Source: Bryobacteraceae bacterium (GTDB lineage: Bacteria; Acidobacteriota; Terriglobia; Bryobacterales; Bryobacteraceae). From it: a DNA stretch of 37,180 nt. Made by a program: the position numbers and the translations under genes. How positions within the stretch are numbered: position 1 is the stretch's first letter; each line of letters opens with the position of its first letter. Positions 23,048 through 31,948 of the stretch are shown one piece after another. The notes beneath the pieces were generated by a model. It was not told the origin of the DNA. It searched no databases and worked only from the letters and a program-made list of their open reading frames with translations. The DNA lies in NCBI GenBank assembly GCA_030041035.1, contig JASHOO010000315.1, forward strand, positions 1 to 37,180, given 5' to 3'.

Positions 23048-23960
23048 TGGCGTGTTCTCCCACGATGCGCTCGAGCACCGCCATGCGCACGGCGACACCG
23101 TTCTCCACCTGGTTCAGAATTACCGAGCGCTGAAAATCGGCGACCTCCGAAGAAAGCTCGCGGCCGCGATTAATGGGGCCGGGATGCATGACGATGGCGT
23201 CCGGCTTGGCCAGCGCCATATGCTCCAGGCGCAATCCGTAGAATTGGAAATACTCTCCCGCGGAAAGCGGCGGATCGTGCATGCGCTCCAGTTGCACGCG
23301 CAGCATCATGATGACATCAGCCTCGCGGATGGCTTCCCGGATGTCGGTGGCGAGAGTCACGCCTGGTGCGATTTGCGTCAGCTCCGGCGGCAGCAAAGTG
23401 GCCGGCCCGCACAGCACAATGTCCACGCCGAATTTGGAGAGCAGGTGCACGTTCGATCGCGCCACACGGCTGTGCGCGATATCTCCGATGATGGCCACAC
23501 GCAGGCCTTCGAGAGCCGGCCGGTGGTCGAGAATCGTCAGCGCGTCGAGTAGCGCCTGAGTCGGATGCTCATGTGTTCCATCGCCGGCGTTGACGATGGG
23601 GATGGCAAGGTGCCGGGCCAGGAAATGCGGGGCGCCGGATGCGGAATGACGCATCACGATCGCATCGGGGCGCATGGCGGCCAGGGTGTTCAACGTGTCC
23701 ACCAGAGATTCGCCCTTGGAGACGCTCGAGCCCGACGCCGTGATCGACACCGCGTCCGCCCCCAGCCGCTTGGCGGCGATTTCGAAACTCGTACGGGTGC
23801 GCGTCGAAGCTTCAAAGAACAGGTTGACGATCATCTTGCCGCGCAGCGTGTCGAGCTTCTTGAAAGCCTGGCTTTGCAGCGGCTGAAAATATCTCGCCCG
23901 ATGCAGAATGGCTTCCACCTCGGCGCGCGTGAGTTCTTCGATTCCGAGCAGTCCAGCCAT
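23028..23960 (-). CDS. pyrB: Aspartate carbamoyltransferase catalytic subunit
   Basis: PyrB joins carbamoyl phosphate and aspartate, the committed step of pyrimidine synthesis. It has 310 residues, the usual length. The carbamoyl-phosphate motif FFEASTRTRTSFEIAAKRLG, HPTQALLDALTI, the hinge RVAIIGDIAHSRVARSN, and MHPGPINRGRE for aspartate binding are all present. No pyrI regulatory subunit gene is adjacent. An adjoining dihydroorotase (as in Aquifex or Thermus-type PyrB/PyrC complexes) is consistent with a joint complex, but that is inference. It sits 11 bp after pyrR and overlaps pyrC. Confidence 0.96.
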   Translation of the reverse strand: MAGLLGIEELTRAEVEAILHRARYFQPLQSQAFKKLDTLRGKMIVNLFFEASTRTRTSFEIAAKRLGADAVSITASGSSVSKGESLVDTLNTLAAMRPDAIVMRHSASGAPHFLARHLAIPIVNAGDGTHEHPTQALLDALTILDHRPALEGLRVAIIGDIAHSRVARSNVHLLSKFGVDIVLCGPATLLPPELTQIAPGVTLATDIREAIREADVIMMLRVQLERMHDPPLSAGEYFQFYGLRLEHMALAKPDAIVMHPGPINRGRELSSEVADFQRSVILNQVENGVAVRMAVLERIVGEHANGFAAH

Positions 23961-23971
23961 TCGGATGAATC

Positions 23972-24535
23972 CTAAGCGGTGTCTGCCGCCACTTTTTCCA
24001 CTAGCAACACCTTTTCCATCTGGTCGATTTCTTGAAACTTCACCTCGATAATTTCGTTGTCCGTGGTTTGCACCGTGCGGCCCACGAATTTGGCTTCAAT
24101 CGGCAGTTCCCGGTGGCCGCGGTCGATGAGCACCAGAAGTTGCACACGCGCGGGCCTTCCATGATCAAATAAAGCGTCGAGCGCGGCGCGGATCGTCCGG
24201 CCGGTGTAGAGAACGTCATCCATGAGGATGATGTCCTTACCGTGCACCGAAAAGGGAATCTCGGTAGCGTTCACCACGGGCTTGATATCTACCGTGGTCA
24301 GGTCGTCCCGGTAAAGGTTGATATCGAGGATGCCGACCGGAATCGAGCGTTTCTCGAGCGCTTCGATCTTGCGCGCCAGACGCTGCGCCAGCGGAACCCC
24401 GCGCCGGCGAATGCCTACGAACGCCAACCGGTCGAGATCCGCATTCTTTTCGAGAATCTCATGCGCCAGCCGGACGAGCGTGCGGTCCACTTCCGACGCA
24501 CTCATCAACTGAGCCTTTTCCCGCGTCGCAATCAT
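23972..24535 (-). CDS. pyrR: Bifunctional pyr operon regulator / uracil phosphoribosyltransferase PyrR
   Basis: The 187-residue protein contains the PRPP-binding motif IILMDDVLYTGRTIRAALDAL and VGIRRRGVPLAQRLA of the PyrR branch of phosphoribosyltransferases, plus YRDDLTTVD. In Bacillus, PyrR binds a leader RNA and causes termination when UMP is high; it also has weak uracil phosphoribosyltransferase activity. As first gene of the pyr operon here, it probably regulates pyrB and pyrC. I find no obvious anti-terminator or PyrR-binding loop in the short leader, which is only about 85 bp to the divergent larE start. The control may therefore act differently. ATG 24535 has no Shine-Dalgarno; ATG 24505 is less likely because the family N-terminus would be lost. 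Confidence 0.93.
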   Translation of the reverse strand: MIATREKAQLMSASEVDRTLVRLAHEILEKNADLDRLAFVGIRRRGVPLAQRLARKIEALEKRSIPVGILDINLYRDDLTTVDIKPVVNATEIPFSVHGKDIILMDDVLYTGRTIRAALDALFDHGRPARVQLLVLIDRGHRELPIEAKFVGRTVQTTDNEIIEVKFQEIDQMEKVLLVEKVAADTA

Positions 24536-24609
24536 AGGGTGGTTTATCGGCTTAAGGTTAGCACAAGGCGGGCGGCGCGACGGCGCGAAATTTGCCGATC
24601 TGCATCGCT

Positions 24610-24615
24610 TATAAT
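24610..24615 (+). promoter_or_regulatory. -10 box TATAAT giving a probably leaderless larE transcript
   Basis: A perfect TATAAT is followed by 6 nt (TTGACT) and then ATG at 24622, so transcription should begin at the start codon. There is no Shine-Dalgarno. No -35 at the usual distance is convincing; TTTGCC at 24591 would leave only 13 nt. Confidence 0.5.
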
Positions 24616-24621
24616 TTGACT

Positions 24622-25464
24622 ATGGCCACTGTGGTCGGCGTGATGGATGCCGCCGCTCTCCAAGCGAAGCAGGATAAGCTTTTTTCCCTCCTGCGCGACA
24701 TGGGGAGCGTCATCGTGGCGTACTCGGGCGGGACGGATTCGGCATACTTGGCTTGGGCTGCGCACTGCATCCTGGGTGCCAATGCCATCGCCATCACCGC
24801 GGACTCGGCGTCGATTCCCGAATCCCACAAGCACGATGCCGAACAATTCGTGCGTCAGTTTGGAATTCCGCATGAGTATATTGAAACGCACGAGTTCGAA
24901 AATCCCGATTACCTCAAGAACGACCAGAATCGCTGCTTCCATTGCAAAGATGAACTTTTTACCTGCCTGGAAGAGGTGGGCCGCGCCCGGGGCATTGCGC
25001 ACATCATCTACGGCGTGAACCAGGATGACTTGGGCGATTACCGGCCCGGCCAGAAGGCCGCCAAGATGCACCAGGTGAATGCGCCGCTGGTGGAAGCCGG
25101 GCTCCTGAAGGCCGAGATCCGCGAGCTTTCGCGCATGGCGGGTCTGCCCACGTGGGACCGCCCAGCCTCAGCCTGCCTCAGCTCTCGGATTCCATACGGG
25201 ACGCCGGTAACGATCCAGAACATAAAGACTGTCGAGCAGGGTGAAGAGGAGATCAAGGCCCTGGGATTTCGCCAGTTTCGCGTGCGGTTCCACGATGAGC
25301 TGGTGCGCGTCGAGATCGCCAAAGACGAGCTCGCGCGCGCTCTTACACCCGAAATGGCTGCGGCGTTCACCGCAATCTTCAAGAAGCTAGGCTTCAAGTA
25401 CGTGACGCTCGACCTCGAGGGCTACCGGCAGGGATCGCTCAACGAAGTCCTCCGGCTGAGCTGA
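24622..25464 (+). CDS. larE: LarE-type sulfur transferase (nickel-pincer cofactor synthesis), three-cysteine form
   Basis: LarE inserts sulfur into pyridinium biscarboxylic acid to build the nickel-pincer nucleotide of lactate racemase-type enzymes. From ATG 24622 it has 280 residues. The PP-loop SGGTDS (35-40) binds ATP, with ITADSASIPESH downstream. RCFHCK (C105, C108) and PASACLSSR (C185) are the three cysteines that hold a [4Fe-4S] cluster in the Thermotoga-type LarE. The Lactiplantibacillus enzyme keeps only the equivalent of C185 and sacrifices its sulfur. A catalytic, cluster-using LarE is therefore likely here. No larA, larB or larC is nearby. The TTG start at 24592 in the track is upstream of the -10 box and is rejected. 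Confidence 0.9.
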   Translation: MATVVGVMDAAALQAKQDKLFSLLRDMGSVIVAYSGGTDSAYLAWAAHCILGANAIAITADSASIPESHKHDAEQFVRQFGIPHEYIETHEFENPDYLKNDQNRCFHCKDELFTCLEEVGRARGIAHIIYGVNQDDLGDYRPGQKAAKMHQVNAPLVEAGLLKAEIRELSRMAGLPTWDRPASACLSSRIPYGTPVTIQNIKTVEQGEEEIKALGFRQFRVRFHDELVRVEIAKDELARALTPEMAAAFTAIFKKLGFKYVTLDLEGYRQGSLNEVLRLS

Positions 25465-25472
25465 TCCCGGCT

Positions 25473-26147
25473 CTAGCCTTCTTTCCAGAACAACTCGGCG
25501 TCGGAGCGCCGCACGTAATCGGCATCGATCTCGGCCGGATCCGTCGCCAGGCCCGCGGACCAGCGCTCGTACGCGATGCGGCCCACGGCGGTCGCAAGTG
25601 CACGCGGTACGGTGGTGATGCGCGATACCTCGAAGCGCGTGCCCAGGAGAGCCGTCCGGAACGGCTCGAAATCGCTTGAAAGAAACTCGATCTCGCCCGC
25701 GGGCAGCGTTTCCAGCCACGCTGGAAACCGCGTGACGACGGGCTCGCGCAGTACCTCGCCTGCCGCTCCATACACCGCACCATAAACTTCGCCCCGGCGA
25801 GCATCCAGGACCGTGGCCCGTTGCGCGGTTGAGCCGAAGCGCGCCATAGCTTCCAGATTTGAAAGCGCCACCACTTTGGTTTTGGTCGCCTCCGCCAGAC
25901 CCTTTACACACGCCAGCCCCACGCGCACGCCCGTGAAGGAGCCCGGTCCGGACGCCGCTGCGAAGCAAGCCATCTCATCCACACGCCTACTGTGGCGATC
26001 CAGCAAGCGCCCGATTTGCTCAAACAGAACGTGGCCGAAGCCATCCGGCGAGCGCAGCAGCAACTCCTCCACCGCTTCGCTTCCTTTGAGGAGGGCAATG
26101 CTTCCGAATTCGTGCGTGGTATCGAGCGCCAGGATGAGTGGCGTCAC
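25473..26147 (-). CDS. tsaB: tRNA threonylcarbamoyladenosine biosynthesis protein TsaB
   Basis: TsaB is the inactive, scaffold paralogue of TsaD in the complex that makes t6A37 in ANN-decoding tRNAs. The 224-residue protein shows the ASKHA-fold start LILALDTTHEFGSIALL, AAASGPGSFTGVRVGLACVKGLAEA, which is diagnostic, and VLDARRGEVYGAVY. The start is GTG at 26147, overlapping the stop of the upstream glycosidase-like gene (GTGA), so expression is coupled despite unrelated function. It converges with larE, with 8 bp between stops. Confidence 0.93.
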   Translation of the reverse strand: MTPLILALDTTHEFGSIALLKGSEAVEELLLRSPDGFGHVLFEQIGRLLDRHSRRVDEMACFAAASGPGSFTGVRVGLACVKGLAEATKTKVVALSNLEAMARFGSTAQRATVLDARRGEVYGAVYGAAGEVLREPVVTRFPAWLETLPAGEIEFLSSDFEPFRTALLGTRFEVSRITTVPRALATAVGRIAYERWSAGLATDPAEIDADYVRRSDAELFWKEG

Positions 26148-27952
26148 CGGGTGAGCTCGTAGGTGCGATCCGCAGAGTAGACCTTGCCGTTAGCATTCAT
26201 CCCGAACAAACGCACGTGGAAGACCGCCGGGAAACGGCGTGACATGTTGGCCGGGATCTGCAAAAAGCCTTTCTCGCCCGTCCCGATCACCCGGTAGCCC
26301 TGCGACTCGTCCGCAATGTCCGCCGTCCACAGATACAGCATGGAACGCGTGGCATGGGTCTCGCGAGTCATCTTGACGGAATAAGGGGGCGGAATTTGCA
26401 GGGAAATCGTGTCGCCGGGGGGCTCGGCGATCTTGAACGGCACCTTCTCGGCGTTGACTTCGATTTCCTGTTGTAGAATACGCCTGGATTCGAATTTGTA
26501 CGACTTCAGCATGCCTGCTTTGTGGCTTTCGCGCGAGATATGCAGCACCCAGTCGTGCGTGCGGTCTGGCGGCTCTCCGGTAAAGTGCTCTCCCTTCGCG
26601 TCTTTCAGCTTGACGATTTCGCCGTTGGCCGGGTTCATCCAGACGGTATCGTAGCTGTGGTGCTCGACCGTCACCTCGATCGGTCCGGGCTTATCGACAT
26701 AGATGATGTATTCAACATCCTCCAGCGCCAGCCCGCGGCCGCCGTCCACGTAGAAATACGGTTCGAGCTCCCAGTGGCGGTCGCTCGCAAAGAAATCGAA
26801 GAAGATCTTCATTTCCGCGGCTCCCTCGTCGTCCACGCCTGCCGCCGTCACGTATTGCCCGTTCATAGCCGCGTTCCACAAACGGTTCCGGAATCCGGCT
26901 CCCTTGGCGCTCGGCTTGCCCGCGAAGGCCATATTGACGAAAGGGACGGGATAGAGCTGGTGTTCGATCGCGCCCACGGCATCGTCTGCGGACTCCTCGG
27001 TGACGAAATCCATCCAGCCATCGTCCAGAAGCGGAGCGGAAGTCACGCGTGCGCCGGTCGAGCGGGGATGCTGATAAGGATCTTCCTGCTTCAGCAACGT
27101 GCCGATCTGGCGCATGAGGTCGCGGCCGTCGTCGTAGTCCTCGAAATTCTCCACGCCGCCCCAGGTGATGTTCAGCCCGGCATAGCGCGCTATGAGGTAG
27201 CGCGTGAAGCGCTGGCGCTGGTCCCAGTTGGGGAAAACCTTGCGCAGGCAATTGTTGCCGCCCGCGAGAACCAGGTCAATCGTCAAGCCCTTCTGGTTGA
27301 TGTAGAGCAGCCGATCGTCGAGGCGCCGGAAGTAAGCAATATCAGGCGCGTCCGGTGTGGGAAAAGCTTTGGTCAGATCATCTGCTTCCCCCGTAGCGCT
27401 CACGCGAATATGCGTGAACTTCTGCGCAGCGCGCGCGTCCACGAATTGACGGAACGCAGCGTCATCCATGAACGCACCTCGCATCAAAGTGTCGCCCATC
27501 CAGAGATGTGGCGTGTTGCCGTCCCCGCCGGTGTAGGCGAAGTGGTGCATGTTGGCGGCGCGGATGAATCCCGGGGCGTCCGACTCCGTCGCCGTGAACT
27601 GCCCAGTCTTCCCGTTGTACGTGTCCAGATTGCTCGTAATGCGGAAAACCCAGTCGCCGGGCTCGGTCGGCGCGAAGCGGATCACCATGCGCCGCTCGCC
27701 GTCCCAAAACGCCGGAAGCAGGAAGGTATGCTGGTGCGGGGAGCGGAATTCGGCTTGGATCTCGACGCTCTGGTAGGGACTGGCGTGTGCGCCGAAATCG
27801 GCGTCACTCAGATCGAACACCAGTTCGCAAGGGGAAAATGCTGGCGTGGGAGCGCAGATGGTTTGCGCGTGCGCCGACATCGCCACCAGAAATAAGCAGG
27901 CCGCAAAGAAACGCGAGGGGCCACGAATTTCGGAGGGTGCGCGGGAGCCCAT
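26144..27952 (-). CDS. Secreted DUF5060/DUF4038-like glycoside hydrolase
   Basis: The 602-residue protein has a signal peptide (FFAACLFLVAMSAHA/Q). An N-terminal beta domain (about 32-130; VFDLSDADFGAHASPYQSVEIQAEF, RFAPTEPGDWVFRITS) resembles DUF5060. A TIM-barrel-like domain follows (about 140-420; HFAYTGGDGNTPHLWMGDTLMR, FTHIRVSATG, ITWGGVENFEDYDD, GFRNRLWNAAMNGQYVTAAG) like DUF4038/GH140-type enzymes. Further beta segments end the protein. Acid residues around NFEDYDD and DFVTEESADD could be catalytic. It probably breaks down a plant or microbial glycan outside the cell. A TACACT 6 nt before the ATG may be a -10 box of a leaderless transcript. Divergent to hemH with 31 bp between. Confidence 0.78.
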   Translation of the reverse strand: MGSRAPSEIRGPSRFFAACLFLVAMSAHAQTICAPTPAFSPCELVFDLSDADFGAHASPYQSVEIQAEFRSPHQHTFLLPAFWDGERRMVIRFAPTEPGDWVFRITSNLDTYNGKTGQFTATESDAPGFIRAANMHHFAYTGGDGNTPHLWMGDTLMRGAFMDDAAFRQFVDARAAQKFTHIRVSATGEADDLTKAFPTPDAPDIAYFRRLDDRLLYINQKGLTIDLVLAGGNNCLRKVFPNWDQRQRFTRYLIARYAGLNITWGGVENFEDYDDGRDLMRQIGTLLKQEDPYQHPRSTGARVTSAPLLDDGWMDFVTEESADDAVGAIEHQLYPVPFVNMAFAGKPSAKGAGFRNRLWNAAMNGQYVTAAGVDDEGAAEMKIFFDFFASDRHWELEPYFYVDGGRGLALEDVEYIIYVDKPGPIEVTVEHHSYDTVWMNPANGEIVKLKDAKGEHFTGEPPDRTHDWVLHISRESHKAGMLKSYKFESRRILQQEIEVNAEKVPFKIAEPPGDTISLQIPPPYSVKMTRETHATRSMLYLWTADIADESQGYRVIGTGEKGFLQIPANMSRRFPAVFHVRLFGMNANGKVYSADRTYELTR

Positions 27953-27983
27953 GCCAATAGTGTAAACTCAACGCTTTCGAGTC

Positions 27984-28985
27984 ATGACGCGAAAGAAGAT
28001 CGGGGTAGTGCTGTTTCAGCTCGGTGGGCCGGATTCGCTCGAGGCAGTCGAGCCCTTCCTCTACAACCTATTCTCGGATCCGGATATCATCGACTTCCCG
28101 TTCGCACGCATCGCGCGCCAGCCTCTGGCCAGGCTGATCTCGGCCGCGCGGGCGAAGCACGTGGCCCACCACTACGCGGAGATCGGCGGAAAATCGCCGA
28201 TCCTCGAATTTACGCGCCGCCAGGCGAGCGCGCTCGAAGCCGAACTGTGCCGCGAATTCGACGCCCGCGTGGTAGTGGCCATGCGTTACTGGCGGCCGTT
28301 TACAGAGGAAGCCGTCGCCGAGCTGGCTGCCTACGCGCCGGAAGAGCTGGTGCTGCTGCCCTTGTATCCACAGTATTCCAAAACCACCACCGGCAGTAGC
28401 CTCAACGAGTGGAACCGCCGTTTCCATACCAACGGGTGGAATCCGCGCACGCACGTGGTGCGGGAGTTCTACGAGGAACCGGCCTATCTGGACGCGGTGG
28501 TGAAGGCGGTCGATCAATCCATCCGCGATCTCGATGATATCTCCGACCTAGATGTGGTTTTCAGCGCGCATAGTGTGCCCGTTGCCGTGATCGAGCAGGG
28601 CGATCCCTACCAGCGGCACATCGTGCGCACGGTCGACTTGGTTTGGGAGCGTGGCGGATGGCCGGCGCGCCGCCACATTTGCTATCAGAGCAAGGTTGGG
28701 GCGTCCAAGTGGCTTCGTCCATCGATGCATGAAACCATCCAGCGCCTGGCTGAGGCGGGCGCGCGGCGTGTTCTCGTGGTACCCATTTCGTTTGTCTCCG
28801 ATCACGTGGAAACACTGCACGAAATCGATATCGAACACCGCCGCCAGGCACGCCACCTCGGGATTCCGGATTTCCGTATGGTGCCCGGACTTAATGATTC
28901 GCCCTCCTTTATTGCGGCGCTCGCCGGGTTGGTGCGGGCCCACGTACGAGCGCCCCAGCGGATGTCGGCGCTGGCGGGGGGGTAA
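27984..28985 (+). CDS. hemH: Ferrochelatase
   Basis: HemH inserts ferrous iron into protoporphyrin IX or, in the coproporphyrin-dependent route, coproporphyrin III. The 333-residue protein shows GVVLFQLGGPDSLEAVEPFLYNLFSDPDII at the N-terminus, MRYWRPFTEEAV, LLPLYPQYSKTTTGSSLNEW, the iron-binding His in VFSAHSVP, ICYQSKVGASKWL and PISFVSDHVETLHEID with the catalytic Glu. It is slightly shorter than E. coli HemH at the C-terminus and has no [2Fe-2S] Cys tail. It heads a plus-strand run that ends with hemL, linking both ends of the haem pathway. Confidence 0.95.
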   Translation: MTRKKIGVVLFQLGGPDSLEAVEPFLYNLFSDPDIIDFPFARIARQPLARLISAARAKHVAHHYAEIGGKSPILEFTRRQASALEAELCREFDARVVVAMRYWRPFTEEAVAELAAYAPEELVLLPLYPQYSKTTTGSSLNEWNRRFHTNGWNPRTHVVREFYEEPAYLDAVVKAVDQSIRDLDDISDLDVVFSAHSVPVAVIEQGDPYQRHIVRTVDLVWERGGWPARRHICYQSKVGASKWLRPSMHETIQRLAEAGARRVLVVPISFVSDHVETLHEIDIEHRRQARHLGIPDFRMVPGLNDSPSFIAALAGLVRAHVRAPQRMSALAGG

Positions 28986-29053
28986 CTCGCGGGCTTTTCA
29001 GAACGCTCGAAATAGGCCCTGCACCAGGCGGGCTCGGGTGAACGGTACGCAAG

Positions 29054-29059
29054 TATAAT
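29054..29059 (+). promoter_or_regulatory. -10 box TATAAT upstream of the lipoprotein gene
   Basis: A perfect TATAAT ends 3 nt before ATG 29063. The expected transcript start (6-7 nt after the box) is near 29066, where the second codon is GTG. A leaderless message beginning at GTG 29066 would remove only one residue. It also gives the lipoprotein-GGR-hemL genes their own promoter apart from hemH. Confidence 0.4.
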
Positions 29060-29062
29060 CGA

Positions 29063-29470
29063 ATGGTGAAGCGACACTGGAGTTTTTGGGCCGCAATTCT
29101 ATTGCTTGGCGCCGGAGCAGCCTGCAAGCGTGGAAGCACGTGCAGCGAAGAGGCCGCGCGCCAGAGCGTGATTGATTATCTTTCCAAACGCGCGAACTTA
29201 AATGTAGCGGCTATGAACGTCACGGTAGTGTCGCTCGCCTGCCGCGAGAACGATGCCGACGCCACGGTCGCCTTCACGGCCAAGGGCGCCAATTCCGGGC
29301 AGCCCATGACGCGGCGCTACACGCTCGAGCGCCAGGGCGGTCAATGGGTGGTGAAACAGAGCGCGGACGTGGGCGGCAGCCCGCATGGGGCTGCCGGCGG
29401 TGGTATGCAGCCAGGTACCGCATTACCTCCCGGACATCCCGCGGTCGGAGGCGGCGCTCCAAAACCATGA
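29063..29470 (+). CDS. Small putative lipoprotein, unknown function
   Basis: The 135-residue protein begins with a basic residue pair and a hydrophobic core (WAAILLLGAGAAC), with a lipobox-like LGAGAAC ending at Cys21. The mature domain of about 75 residues (SEEAARQSVIDYLSKRANLN, MNVTVVSLACREND, ATVAFTAKG, MTRRYTLERQGGQWVVKQS) looks like a small alpha+beta cystatin or NTF2-like fold, a common lipoprotein type. It ends in a Gly/Pro/His-rich tail. The stop overlaps the start of the flavoprotein gene (ATGA). Its role in this haem/isoprenoid cluster is unknown. Confidence 0.72.
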   Translation: MVKRHWSFWAAILLLGAGAACKRGSTCSEEAARQSVIDYLSKRANLNVAAMNVTVVSLACRENDADATVAFTAKGANSGQPMTRRYTLERQGGQWVVKQSADVGGSPHGAAGGGMQPGTALPPGHPAVGGGAPKP

Positions 29471-30642
29471 AGCGTGTCGCCATTCTGGGAGGCGGTCCGG
29501 CGGGCGCGTTCGCGGCTGAGCAGCTCAGCTCCGCCGGCCTGGAAACGGTCGTTTTCGATGACAAGCTCGCTTGGGAGAAACCCTGCGGCGGCGGCCTCAC
29601 GTTTAAGGCGTATCATCAATATCCCTTCCTGATCGAAAACAGCACGCCCAAGAAAGTGATCGGCGAAACCGTGCTGGCGGCTCCGAAAGCCGGCGACGTC
29701 ACATTGCGCCTGCGCAATCCCATCCTGATCTACTCGCGCTTCGATCTGAATCGCATGCTCCTCGAGCGCGCTGAGCGAGCTGGTGCGCGTATTGAGCAGG
29801 CCCGTGTCACCGAAATGACCCGCTCAGGAGCCGGCTGGCAGATCAGAACCAAGTCCGGTTCGCTCGACGCGGACTACTGCATCGTGGCCACCGGCGCCCG
29901 AAACTCCCTGCGCAATGCCGGCACCGTGCTCACGCAATCCGACGCCATGTCGGCGCTCGGCTACTTTGTGCCCGGGGACCGCGAGCAGATCGATATTCAG
30001 TTCCTCCCCGGGCTTGAGGGTTACATCTGGGTGTTCCCGCGATGCGGCCATCTTTCGGTCGGCATCTGCGGCAAAGGCGAGCGGGCACAGTCGCTGCGCC
30101 AGCGCCTGGAAGCCTATATGGTGGAAAAGGGCATCTCCTGGAAGGGCGCGGCCTTCTTCAGCCACCTGCTGCCTTCGCTCGAGACCGCGTCCTGGAAGCG
30201 AAATCGCGTCGCCGGAGACGGCTGGATGGCTGTGGGCGACGCCGCCGGACTCGTCGATCCCATTACCGGCGAAGGCATCTACTACGCCATGCGCTCCGCG
30301 GATCTGGCCGCCAAAGCGCTGCTTTCCGAAATCAGCGAGCTTGCCGGCCAGGCCTACCACCGCATGCTCCGCCGCGATTTTGCCGCCGACCTAGAATTCG
30401 GCTCCCGCTTGGCCAAACGCGTGTTTTTCGGCCGCCTTTTTTTCGGCAGCGTACCCGCGCGCATGGTGCAGTTCACGCGCCGCAGCCCCCGGTTCGCCGG
30501 CGTCATGCAGGATCTGTTTGCGGGTTCGCAATCCTACCTCGGCCTGAAACGCCGTCTGCTCGACAATCTCAACGGCAGCCTGCTCGAAGTCGCCATGAAC
30601 GTGAGCCTTCACCGCCTGGTCCCGGGCCGGGTCCGCGCATGA
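29467..30642 (+). CDS. Geranylgeranyl reductase family FAD-dependent oxidoreductase
   Basis: From ATG 29467 the protein has 391 residues; the track start at 29344 reads through the upstream gene. The Rossmann motif [17 protein letters not shown] binds [41 protein letters not shown] and [26 protein letters not shown] are typical of geranylgeranyl reductase and related digeranylgeranylglycerophospholipid reductases. Family members hydrogenate isoprenoid chains of chlorophyll, lipids or menaquinone. Without chlorophyll genes in view, reduction of a quinone or lipid side chain is a reasonable guess only. It is coupled on both sides by ATGA overlaps, upstream to the lipoprotein and downstream to hemL. 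Confidence 0.86.
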   Translation: MKRVAILGGGPAGAFAAEQLSSAGLETVVFDDKLAWEKPCGGGLTFKAYHQYPFLIENSTPKKVIGETVLAAPKAGDVTLRLRNPILIYSRFDLNRMLLERAERAGARIEQARVTEMTRSGAGWQIRTKSGSLDADYCIVATGARNSLRNAGTVLTQSDAMSALGYFVPGDREQIDIQFLPGLEGYIWVFPRCGHLSVGICGKGERAQSLRQRLEAYMVEKGISWKGAAFFSHLLPSLETASWKRNRVAGDGWMAVGDAAGLVDPITGEGIYYAMRSADLAAKALLSEISELAGQAYHRMLRRDFAADLEFGSRLAKRVFFGRLFFGSVPARMVQFTRRSPRFAGVMQDLFAGSQSYLGLKRRLLDNLNGSLLEVAMNVSLHRLVPGRVRA

Positions 30643-31901
30643 CGCGCGCCAATTCCGAACGGCTCTTCGTCAGGGCTCAAAAACACATCCCCGGCGGCGT
30701 CAATTCACCGGTGCGGGCGTTTCGCAGCGTCGGCGGTTCCCCGCTTTTTATCGCGCGCGGAAAAGGCTCCCGCATTTACGACGCCGACGGCAACGAATAT
30801 ATCGATTATGTGGGCTCCTGGGGGCCGCTGCTCTTAGGCCACGCGCATCCTGACATCGTGGCCGCCGTCAGCGAAGCCCTCGCTTCGGGCACCAGTTTTG
30901 GCGCGCCCACCGAGCGCGAAATCGAGCTCGCCGAGCTGATCTCCGAAATCATCCCCTCCATCGACGTGGTACGACTGGTGAATTCCGGCACCGAAGCCAC
31001 CATGTCCGCCATCCGCGTGGCGCGCGGAGTCACCGGCCGTGACTGCATCGTCAAGTTCGAAGGCTGCTATCACGGGCACGTGGATTCGCTCCTGGTGAAG
31101 GCGGGCTCGGGCGTTGCCACGCTCGGCTTGCCCGATTCCCCAGGCGTCCCGAAGAGTTTCAGCGACACCACCATCGCTCTGCCCTTCAATTCCTTCGAGG
31201 CCATCGAGGAAGCTTTTCGCGCCCATGGCGACCGCATCGCCGCAACCATCGTCGAACCGGTCGTCGGCAACATGGGCTGCGTTCCGCCCGCGCCGGGCTT
31301 TCTCGAAAAACTTCGCGACATTACCACACGCCATGGGGCCCTGCTGATTCTCGATGAAGTGATGACCGGTTTCCGCGTGGCCCTGGGAGGCGCGCAGCAG
31401 CTTTACGGCATTCGCCCTGACCTCACCACTCTCGGCAAAGTCATCGGCGGCGGTCTGCCCATAGGCGCTTACGGCGGCCGCGCCGATCTCATGAGCTGCG
31501 TTGCGCCCGCTGGTCCCATCTACCAGGCCGGCACTCTTTCCGGAAATCCGCTGGCCGTCGCCGCTGGCCTCGCCATGTTGCGGTATCTGAAATCGCATCC
31601 CGAAACCTACACGCAGCTCGATGCCCGAACCGCCGCCATCTGCGCCGCCGCGCCGCGCGGCACTACGGTGAACCGGGTTGGCTCCATGTTCACCGTATTT
31701 TTTACCCCCGGGCCGGTCACCGATTACGCGTCCGCCAAGAAATCAGACACCACCCGGTTTGCCTCATTCCACCGCCAGATGCTGGAGCAGGGCGTCTACC
31801 TGCCGCCTTCGCAATTCGAAGCAGCCTTCGTGTCCGCCGCCCATAGCGACCACGATATCCAGGCCACCATCCAGCGTTTTCGCGAGTTTACGGGTAGTTA
31901 A
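30639..31901 (+). CDS. hemL: Glutamate-1-semialdehyde 2,1-aminomutase
   Basis: HemL isomerises glutamate-1-semialdehyde to 5-aminolevulinate in the C5 tetrapyrrole pathway. From ATG 30639 it has 420 residues, normal length; the 619-residue track ORF adds an out-of-frame extension through the preceding gene and is rejected. Signatures are [76 protein letters not shown] and the PLP lysine in [33 protein letters not shown] completes the site. It overlaps the stop of the flavoprotein gene. hemA and other haem genes are not in the window. Confidence 0.96.
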   Translation: MTRANSERLFVRAQKHIPGGVNSPVRAFRSVGGSPLFIARGKGSRIYDADGNEYIDYVGSWGPLLLGHAHPDIVAAVSEALASGTSFGAPTEREIELAELISEIIPSIDVVRLVNSGTEATMSAIRVARGVTGRDCIVKFEGCYHGHVDSLLVKAGSGVATLGLPDSPGVPKSFSDTTIALPFNSFEAIEEAFRAHGDRIAATIVEPVVGNMGCVPPAPGFLEKLRDITTRHGALLILDEVMTGFRVALGGAQQLYGIRPDLTTLGKVIGGGLPIGAYGGRADLMSCVAPAGPIYQAGTLSGNPLAVAAGLAMLRYLKSHPETYTQLDARTAAICAAAPRGTTVNRVGSMFTVFFTPGPVTDYASAKKSDTTRFASFHRQMLEQGVYLPPSQFEAAFVSAAHSDHDIQATIQRFREFTGS

Positions 31902-31948
31902 CCAAGGCAAACTGGCCCCGCTCCTGCGCATCGGGAAACAATAAATTG

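Noticed and set aside
26522-27895. 457-residue plus-strand ORF
   Set aside because: Shadow of the glycosidase gene; no recognisable motif, while the minus frame has a signal peptide and domain signatures.
30042-30638. N-terminal extension of HemL to 619 residues
   Set aside because: Reads a wrong frame of the flavoprotein gene. ATG 30639 gives the standard HemL start with an ATGA overlap.
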